DNA of 64,000 bases. It comes from Apostichopus japonicus. Taxonomy: Eukaryota > Echinodermata > Holothuroidea > Aspidochirotida > Stichopodidae. Numbering within the stretch: position 1 is the stretch's first letter; every line of letters starts with the position of its first letter. The stretch covers positions 3,806,001-3,870,000 of the forward strand of contig NC_092579.1 of NCBI RefSeq assembly GCF_037975245.1. The letters run 5' to 3'. A program made the translations under genes and the position numbers. Of this stretch, positions 59,901 to 64,000 are shown in pieces. The notes below the pieces were generated by a model. The model was not told where the DNA came from. It did no database searches and saw only the letters and a list, made by a program, of their open reading frames with translations.

Positions 59901-62900
59901 GACTGAGCAGGGAGCTGCTACTCTAACGTTAGAGTAGCAGCTCCCTGGACTGAGCATGCAAAATAAATTCGACAGACAGATGACAAACAACTGTCTTTCC
60001 TTTATCGTTGTGGTATTATGTCACATAATTCTCTGTCATCAAAAACCGTGTAAACACTGACTCTATTTAGATTTATACTGATCTCAATCTCCAGTACAAA
60101 CAGTGTTATTAGCGTGCAAATACGCTTGTGCTATGTATGTAATGCATCTAAGGCAAGTCACTGCTGGGAGGGGTTACCCTCTGGTTAAAGTACTGTTGAT
60201 GTAACTGCTCATCTACACAACAGTGTTACCATAGCAACTTTAACTGTCACTGTTTTAAAACATTGCAATGGCCTTTACATGATATTGAAAATTGATTCAA
60301 ACTCATAAATTATCCTCTTCAGATTTTAGGAGGGTATGATCTACATCACTTGATGACATGAAAGTAGGTCAAATTATACTTAGGCGAAATTAGGTAAGGC
60401 TTTTATTTTCTACATATTTTGCAAGAAAGACATTGGAGGTGTTGATATGCTTTATGTTATTTGCTTATTGACCCCAGTTCACTTTGTCAGTTTGAAATGA
60501 GTTTCTTATGCCACTATAACATACAGTTATGGTTTGACTGTTATTAATTACTTTAGACTGGATGCAGACGATGTTGAAATTTATTTTCTCTGTGTCAGAA
60601 AATGCTTGATCTGCATTTGTGAGGCCGTGTAAGGCAATTAGATTTGTGTTTGTGTTGCTAAGGAACAGCGAATGCTGTCGTCTGCTACTTATATCAATGT
60701 ACATTTTGCATGAACTGTCCTGATATGCTGTATGTATTTCATATGCAGTCCAATCTTTTTAAAGGAACTAGCAACTTTGCAATTGAAAAATTGCAGTAAA
60801 CATTGATATGTGCATCACTTAAATAAATTCTGGGTTTGCAAAGTTTTTTTCAGGACTGTGGCAGTTATCCGATGATTAGTTGTAGAAGGGCCACATCAAT
60901 ACAAGACGTAGGATCGAAGTTAAGTGCTACCATGGAGCATATCACATTACCCTCCATGGTTATTATCTTTATTTTTACACATCTTCTAATTGACATACTC
61001 AAGCTTGTCTAGTCTCCTGGTTAAATGTGTCTATGATCGATTCCCAAACGACCTTAGTTAAATTGCTATAAATTTGTTTCAGATATAGAACCGATACCCA
61101 GATGTGTTTGTTTGCTTGTATTAGATAGTGATTACATGACTACCACAGGGGTATGTTAGTTTGTTTGTATTAGATAGTGATTACATGACTACAAGAGGGG
61201 TATGTTAGTTTGTTTGTATTAGATAGTGATCACATGACTAGCAGAGGTGTTTGTTAGTTTTTTTGTATTAATAGTGATCACATGACTACCGAAGGGGTAT
61301 GTGCTTTTCTGTACACCATGTCCTTTCACAAAATGTCGTTCTGAAACCAAAAGCTTATTACTGACCACATCCCTAACTAGAAAGGAAGGCTTTCAGAAAT
61401 TAAATTCTGCTAGCCTTTAACAACCATTGACTTGAAAGCAACTTAGAAGTCCCTCTTGAAAAGAAAAAAATATCCAGCTATGTGCTTTTAAGGGTTATAC
61501 AATTTTCCATTTGCTAAGCTCAAATGACCTTTGACCTTCACAAATAATTACTGGGCTCTTGAACTCATTATAGGAAAGTCATGTGTCACTATGACATCGG
61601 GTCAAAATTCTCATCTTACGATGCGATATTTATATTTTCCAGAATGTAACCTCTATTGTGCCTAAATGACCTGTACCTTCCACTAAAAACAAAAGGGTTT
61701 GTGCTAATTATAGATAAGTCATAGCCATACCAGCTACTGCAGTTTATATCTGGTAATATTGCATTTACATAGTGTTCATATTTTCACACCTGGTGACCTT
61801 TAATGCTTCTGACCTACTGTACATCAAAATGTGTACAACTATAAAATACACAAGGCTATCATACCATGCATACATGAGCTCATTTTATTGTTTCTGGAAA
61901 TATAGACCTTTTGATATATTCACATTTTGCCCTCTACTGACCCCAAATGACCTTTCACCTCCACCACAAACAATAGGTTTTGCTGAACTAATTACAATAA
62001 ATCCCAAAGCCACATATAAGAATTGAACACGCTACCTTCAGGAATAATATCGTGTTTACAATATTGTCACTCTAGTCTCCCTCTGTTGACCTCAAATGAC
62101 CTTTTACATTCACGAAATACGTTACAGATCGTCTGCTCACCAACTGTAAGCTACACGCCAAGTTTCAACTACCTGACACTTCAACTTCTTGAGGTGTTGT
62201 GCAAACAATGCTTTCAGAATTTGACCTCAAATGACCTTTCACCAATACCAACAACTACCCGGCCCAAACCAGTTCTATCTAAGGGGAACCTACATACCAA
62301 ATATGAAATATACCCCAGTTATCCTTCTGCAGTTAAAGCTATTACGAGCAAGTGTCACATACACACATATAATACACAAGCCATCACCATCGCATAGATT
62401 CCTTCTGCCCACGGCAAGGAATAAAAATGATTTTAACCTGTTTCCATGATACTCCAGGCTTTATTTACACCTCTGATGAGCTCACTTGACTTTTCATATC
62501 TTAATATAATTGATAGTTTGACAATCCATCCTACACTACTTAAATTGACTCAAGTCAACACTCCCCCCCCCCCCCCCTTCTACGATCTCCGCTGACAGCT
62601 TTGAGAAGCTGCAGGTAGGACTATTTAAGGATAAACAGACTTTACATAATGAAACACTATAATGTCTGGAAATTTACAACAAGCAGCAGCAAAGATCTTT
62701 TCATTGTTACCTACCTGCCAACGTTGATCCCTGTGATATGTCTAGAGTTTCACGTTCTCCAAGCCAGGTTTCTTCCTCCGTAACAGAAGCGGAGTAAGCC
62801 TGCAAAATAAACAAAGTAGGAAAGATATCTTACTTGATGTTCTGACACATTAAAAAAAGAACCTCAGTTTTCATGTCTGTCACCTGTCAAGTTACACCAA

Positions 62901-64000
62901 TTCAGTCTTTAGCTGATAAAAGCAACTGGTTTAGTATAGGTGAATGTACTCATTACTCACTTCACACAATCAAATGAAGCATGACTTTGAACTTTTGTTT
63001 TTAACTCATTGAACTATTTCTGTAAAGCTCAAGATTATGTTGTTAACTTGTAATGCCTTCAACAGTGGAAAGTTTGTATCATAAATTCAACACAGTAATG
63101 GTCTCATATTTTGCTAACGTTACAAACACACTTCTTTTGCTACTGATGGTATACTGGCTGCAGATACACAATGTTCTAAATTCATAATTCACTTACTATA
63201 TACTTAATCATACTAACCAATTGTTGCTGATTCAAGGCTTCCCTAGTCTGCTTCAGGACCTCTTGTAAAGCCATGGATTCTTTGGCATATTCCAGCTGAG
63301 ACTTCACAAGTTCATCTTTTGTAGCTCTTAGACTATATTTAGCCTCTTCATGCTCCTGTCATGTAAACAACACAGTGAATGAGACTAGAAGGATGCACCT
63401 CCCAGTGGTAACTTGCCACAAATTAAAGTTTATACCAAAATTGAAGTAGCCAGTGTCTGGAGGGAAAACATTTTTCAAGTAGACACATTTCTTCACACTT
63501 ATATTTAGGCAGGCTGCATGATAACCTTTTGACCTTAACTTTAGGGTGTGACTATTGCAAAATGACTACCTTGCTCAGAGAAAATCACATGTTCACAATA
63601 ATTTAGTGCTGAAAATTGTGACCTAACCTTCAAAAGGAACTTCCAGGAACTGTGGGACTACTGTTCTAGAAAAGGAATGTAGACCTATCACATTGAAGGA
63701 CAGACAATCAATTATATCAATTAGATTAATAAATTACATTTTTCAATGTCTTGAGCTTGTTTTCAGTTGTATTCAATCCATCTCTGAAGTGTTGTCTTTC
63801 CTCCTCTGTTGTCTTTAGTCTTGCAGTCAGCTGTTGTCTTTCCTCCTCTGTTGTCTTGAGTCTTCCAGTCAGCTGTTGTTTATCCTCCTCTGTTGTCTTT
63901 AGTCTTGCAGTCAGCTGTTGTCTTTCCTCCTCTGTTGTCTTTAGTCTTCCAATCAGCTGTTTTCTTTCCTCCTCTGTTGTCTTCATTGTATCTTTGAATT
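44677..64000 (-). CDS. coiled-coil / DED / ZU5-UPA / UBA-like multidomain protein, 17 visible exons, 5'-incomplete
   Basis: Exons in transcript order: 64000-63738 (partial), 63355-63218, 62799-62715, 57878-57555, 56783-56318, 56064-55838, 55166-55005, 54349-54197, 53609-53561, 52824-52508, 52114-51937, 51500-51177, 49763-49534, 48421-48284, 47786-47631, 45641-45581, 44978-44677. All have GT-AG borders. Phases agree at every junction except 56318/56064. About 1,190 residues are visible. Order: coiled coil, DED-like, ZU5, UPA, DED-like, UBA-like, ZU5, UPA, DED-like, stop. ZU5-UPA supramodules occur in UNC5, ankyrins, PIDD and FIIND proteins. DEDs recruit caspases and adaptors. No autoproteolytic His-Phe-Ser or Ser-Phe-Ser is visible at either ZU5-UPA border. 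I infer a cytosolic death or immune signalling scaffold. No TM segment is seen. The first ZU5 exon is damaged. Confidence 0.8.
45581..45641 (-). CDS. 61-nt linker exon before the terminal DED
   Basis: IEKLRHIDQITSPFQLILPE, phase 0 in and phase 1 out at GAAT|GTGAGT. Confidence 0.7.
45642..47630. repeat. intron with tandem ~300-bp repeat units
   Basis: From about 46440 to 47190 a unit recurs about 2.5 times: (A/T)AAGCCC(T)(G/A)CCCACTCAT(T/G)AAT, GAGATGGGAACCAC, CATCTACACA(T/G)CATGGGGCATCTACCTACC, then TTGTTGAGATAT(T/C)GTGTTTACAAGC. The same blocks occur in the segmental duplications. Nothing coding is seen in the rest of the intron up to the MITE. Confidence 0.7.
47248..47396 (+). mobile_element. 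MITE with GACCGAGGAC termini, copy 2
   Basis: Perfect 10-bp inverted termini GACCGAGGAC (47248-47257) and GTCCTCGGTC (47387-47396) enclose 129 bp with no coding capacity. It sits between two CA-rich microsatellites, as do the copies at 11313 and 58205, so it may target or carry such tracts. It lies in an intron of the DED/ZU5 gene. Confidence 0.7.
47631..47786 (-). CDS. UPA region 2, third exon
   Basis: 52 codons, phase 0-0, DVAMETLWLKNRHKIEFHLQ ... LLKRNLFQFSIQLQ, donor CAG|GTAACT. Confidence 0.75.
47885..48010 (+). repeat. SINE with L2/CORE-like 3' tail
   Basis: GTGCTGACAGCTAAGCAATA and GGTTCTAGTCCTGCACAG form a degenerate tRNA-like head with a B-box. CTGTGACCTTGGGCAAGGCA, CTTGATCT and CACCCAGATGTATAAAT follow, a tail shared by MIR/CORE-type SINEs and L2 LINEs. 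Intronic. Confidence 0.6.
48284..48421 (-). CDS. UPA region 2, second exon
   Basis: 46 codons, phase 0-0, SLINEEIYQQKGTIIHAPVS ... STSQCNPRRV, donor GTG|GTTAGT. Confidence 0.7.
48716..48855 (+). repeat. duplicated segment in the intron, copy 1
   Basis: ACAAGCCTGTGACTTGAATC ... GAGGGGAATATAAACTG ... CATTGATTGTCTG recurs at 49229-49367, about 513 bp away, same strand. Copy 2 follows the SINE head at 49167-49235, so both may be SINE bodies. Confidence 0.75.
49167..49367 (+). repeat. tRNA-SINE head plus duplicated body, copy 2
   Basis: GGTGCTGTGGCCGAGTGACT (A-box-like) and GGCAGTGGCATTTGAAGCAA match the SINE at 6886. They run into the body shared with 48716-48855, including (TAT)n variation. 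Confidence 0.65.
49534..49763 (-). CDS. UPA domain 2, first exon
   Basis: Begins after CTCCTTTAG, reads DKIIKWNQERKHLSCSMNSQ, CLIGLHVPFIPKML, VCVLPIVNK and LTIHLWFHNDDSLEHK, and ends AAA|GTAAGT in phase 0. The residues at the likely autoproteolysis position of FIIND/PIDD relatives are not His-Phe-Ser. Confidence 0.75.
50230..50770 (+). repeat. TGACCT-family repeat in the intron
   Basis: About four degenerate units (ATCATGTTAACAAGGTTTTCAG, GACCTCTACCAATTTCAATA, GTTC(T/A)TGTACTCAC, CCACGTATGAAAT) end in GTTTACAAGCAAGTGTCACA and a TTCCTTTTGTCTGCAGCAAG hairpin-like terminus at 50727-50755. Same family as 61.5-62.4 kb. Confidence 0.6.
51177..51500 (-). CDS. ZU5 exon 2, intact
   Basis: Complete ZU5 signature in one frame: FDQHGGEMFIAGVNLLVPAG, then TPFVKFGPESLTLHKPVTLI and IPHCAF, ending in YSGVLQT. 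Phase 1 in, phase 1 out at ACAG|GTGTGT. It is the undamaged paralogue of the exon at 56318-56783 and shows what that exon should look like. Confidence 0.9.
51937..52114 (-). CDS. UBA-like exon
   Basis: Phase 0 in and phase 1 out. After a Lys-rich linker it reads YTILIEEGYKRLDVQRALKL and SNGKLDLGRRILLLAKEG. This fits the three-helix UBA pattern: hydrophobic-hydrophobic-x-x-Gly-(Phe/Tyr), then AL, then (S/N)NG, then IL-L. UBA domains bind ubiquitin or polyubiquitin. Ubiquitin binding here is inference. This exon sits only in the second module, between DED 2 and ZU5 2. Confidence 0.55.
52508..52824 (-). CDS. DED-like exon 2
   Basis: Reads LHKYEKLRGDIAKLLDKQHC, ELKPAENETIQEAAE, SGKMLMKILDERELIMPDRM and a Leu/Ile-rich last helix, then a Lys/Glu-rich tail ending AAAATG|GTTTGT. 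The block with an acidic-basic pair before ELI (ILDERELI) is typical of DED helix 4-5. It pairs with the terminal exon at 44677. Confidence 0.7.
53561..53609 (-). CDS. 49-nt linker exon before DED 2
   Basis: VKNILLSPESQEIQHP, phase 0 in and phase 1 out, CCCAG|GTGAGT. It pairs with the 61-nt exon at 45581-45641. Both are short, have the same phases and precede a DED exon. Confidence 0.7.
54197..54349 (-). CDS. UPA region 1, third exon
   Basis: 51 codons, phase 0-0, HVDIDYLCAASRVSHQFRLT ... VDVKLKVFQNEMNQAALILQ. It pairs with 47631-47786 in the second module: HQFRLTRDKDGDTDMVDVKL against HKIEFHLQYSGIKDTVNLEI. Confidence 0.75.
55005..55166 (-). CDS. UPA region 1, second exon
   Basis: 54 codons, phase 0-0, LVLEDHHPKLCLGNYTTFQI ... 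SPGGGYHLTKEESTK. It corresponds in position and phase to 48284-48421 in the second module, though sequence similarity is weak. Confidence 0.7.
55838..56064 (-). CDS. UPA domain 1, first exon
   Basis: Open only when entered with one base from the previous exon. It reads EITWTEEKSIDWKLDPEKIC, LDITILSYVFVNLV, KHIFRIVPFIDG and DDVLITVCFCKDSDEEYK, a beta-rich UPA-type sequence, and ends in phase 0 at AAG|GTGAGG. The exon at 49534-49763 is its duplicate (227 against 230 nt). Confidence 0.7.
56242..56362 (-). repeat. 69-bp-period duplication spanning a splice donor
   Basis: A 52-bp block (56242-56293) is repeated exactly at 56311-56362. On the minus strand each copy encodes HDVIIFTGLKDEENK and carries the donor AATAAG|GTAAAA. 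The 69-bp period equals 23 codons. Confidence 0.9.
56318..56783 (-). CDS. ZU5 exon 1, with frame break and duplicated donor region
   Basis: It starts after TATTTTCAG with an acidic linker (ENVKFDPDNEPTPSQGSDER). The ZU5 opening NEGGTIS is in one frame. The rest (GVHLTIPEGAISVDRVIAVK, TPLIKLEPDGLTLDKPAQLT, IPHSAI) is in another, with a TAG between, so a net one-base shift lies at about 56568-56582. The 3' end (HDVIIFTGLKDEENK) is duplicated with a 69-bp period, giving donors after 56318 and 56249. Both leave phase 0, while the next exon is open only from phase 1. A sequence error, a decaying allele or a differently placed junction (for example a weak ACTG|GTCTGA) could explain this. Confidence 0.65.
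57555..57878 (-). CDS. DED-like death-fold exon 1
   Basis: The helical, Leu-rich sequence (YGRLMVNVAQDLTLDSTLKL, ATLFRLPPAETDMLRR, GITLINFMKTRNIINMYDVT, NLQKGLVHIQL) follows the DED pattern. In particular, the block with a small residue, LI--M----I, then a hydrophobic helix is the domain's C-terminal half. Phase 1 in, phase 1 out. It joins directly to the ZU5 exon, unlike DED 2, which is followed by the UBA-like exon. Confidence 0.65.
59908..59947. repeat. perfect 40-bp palindrome
   Basis: CAGGGAGCTGCTACTCTAAC is followed directly by its exact reverse complement, with no spacer. The 9-bp GACTGAGCA occurs at both sides (59901-59909 and 59948-59956), overlapping the left arm by two bases, like a target-site duplication. 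Confidence 0.95.
61102..61300. repeat. 49-bp tandem repeat, four copies
   Basis: GTATTAGATAGTGATTACAT-type units start at 61118, 61167, 61216 and 61265. The last two carry GATCAC instead of GATTAC. Noncoding. Confidence 0.85.
62715..62799 (-). CDS. linker exon before the first DED
   Basis: After TTTTGCAG it encodes AYSASVTEEETWLGERETLD and ends GGCAG|GTAGGT in phase 1, matching the two-base start of the DED exon at 57878. Polar and acidic linker. Confidence 0.8.
63218..63355 (-). CDS. coiled-coil exon 2
   Basis: 46 codons, phase 0-0, between ATGACAG and TTG|GTTAGT. The sequence (EHEEAKYSLRATKDELVKSQ, then LKQTREALNQQQ) continues the coiled coil without the 14-residue repeat. Confidence 0.8.
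63738..64000 (-). CDS. coiled-coil exon made of 14-residue repeats (partial at window edge)
   Basis: The frame is open to the window edge and ends at AAAAAT|GTAATT in phase 0. The repeat KTTEEERQQLTARL (14 residues, two heptads, 42 bp) occurs about five times with small changes, then decays to NTTENKLKTLKN. Glu/Lys/Arg/Gln richness with regular Leu indicates a parallel-type coiled coil for self-association. The 42-bp minisatellite structure makes copy-number variation likely. Confidence 0.85.

Larger units (their letters stand above)
57879..62714. repeat. 4.8-kb intron filled with repeat arrays
   Basis: Contents: a GT-rich tract at 58136-58200; a minus-strand copy of the GACCGAGGAC MITE at 58205-58370; about three ~285-bp units in the AGGTCAAAGG orientation at 58400-59280; about three ~130-bp units in the TGACCTTTGACC orientation at 59390-59865; a 40-bp palindrome at 59908; a 49-bp tandem repeat at 61102-61300; further TGACCTTTGACC units at 61500-62422 ending in GCAAGGAAT; and a C15 run at 62563-62577. 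No exon is seen. Confidence 0.7.

Noticed and set aside
61102-61300. CRISPR-like array of regular 49-bp units
   Set aside because: The units are contiguous tandem copies without unique spacers, in an animal intron.

Overview
The window looks like nuclear DNA of an animal. Genes are split by GT-AG introns, coding density is very low, and most of the sequence is AT-rich spacer packed with degenerate transposons. Domain content (death-fold, ZU5/UPA, THAP) and the repeat style (CR1, L1-Tx1, hAT MITEs, repeats built on TGACCTTTGACCT) suggest a marine invertebrate deuterostome. An echinoderm, perhaps a sea cucumber, is my best guess, but I have no species-level proof.

Layout. 1-5.3 kb: two possible plus-strand exons at the left edge, a dispersed repeat and a 175-bp tandem repeat. 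5.3-8.7 kb (minus): a three-exon homologue of ARL6IP6, a three-pass membrane protein. 9-16 kb: repeats, including a hAT MITE with perfect TSDs. 16.4-17.9 kb (minus): a two-exon, two-pass membrane protein with a Gln/Pro-rich tail and a PPSY motif. 18.17-18.34 kb (minus): a structured sequence whose first ~45 nt are U2 snRNA but whose remainder is not. 18.9-31.1 kb: a transposon graveyard with a CR1 LINE (interrupted by a hAT element), a 5'-truncated L1/Tx1 LINE and a Ty3/Gypsy remnant. The Gypsy remnant contains a hAT MITE that itself contains a CR1 3' fragment. 31-44.6 kb: spacer, an orphan THAP first exon, and a 1.5-kb segmental duplication (34.0-35.5 and 43.1-44.6 kb) carrying degenerate copies of a death-effector exon.

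44.7-64 kb (minus): the main gene, open at the right edge, with 17 visible exons and about 1,190 residues. In protein order it encodes a coiled coil built from 14-residue repeats, DED-like, ZU5, UPA, DED-like, UBA-like, ZU5, UPA and DED-like. Six consecutive exons (ZU5 to DED) recur in the same order with matching start phases, so the protein arose by internal exon-block duplication. The first ZU5 exon has a frame break, a 69-bp duplication of its 3' splice-junction region and a donor phase that does not fit the next exon. Combining a coiled coil, death-fold domains, ZU5-UPA supramodules and a ubiquitin-binding-like domain suggests a cytoplasmic signalling scaffold in cell death or innate immunity. 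That role is inference from families.

Everything was read by eye. Splice sites were chosen by consensus and phase continuity, not by transcripts.
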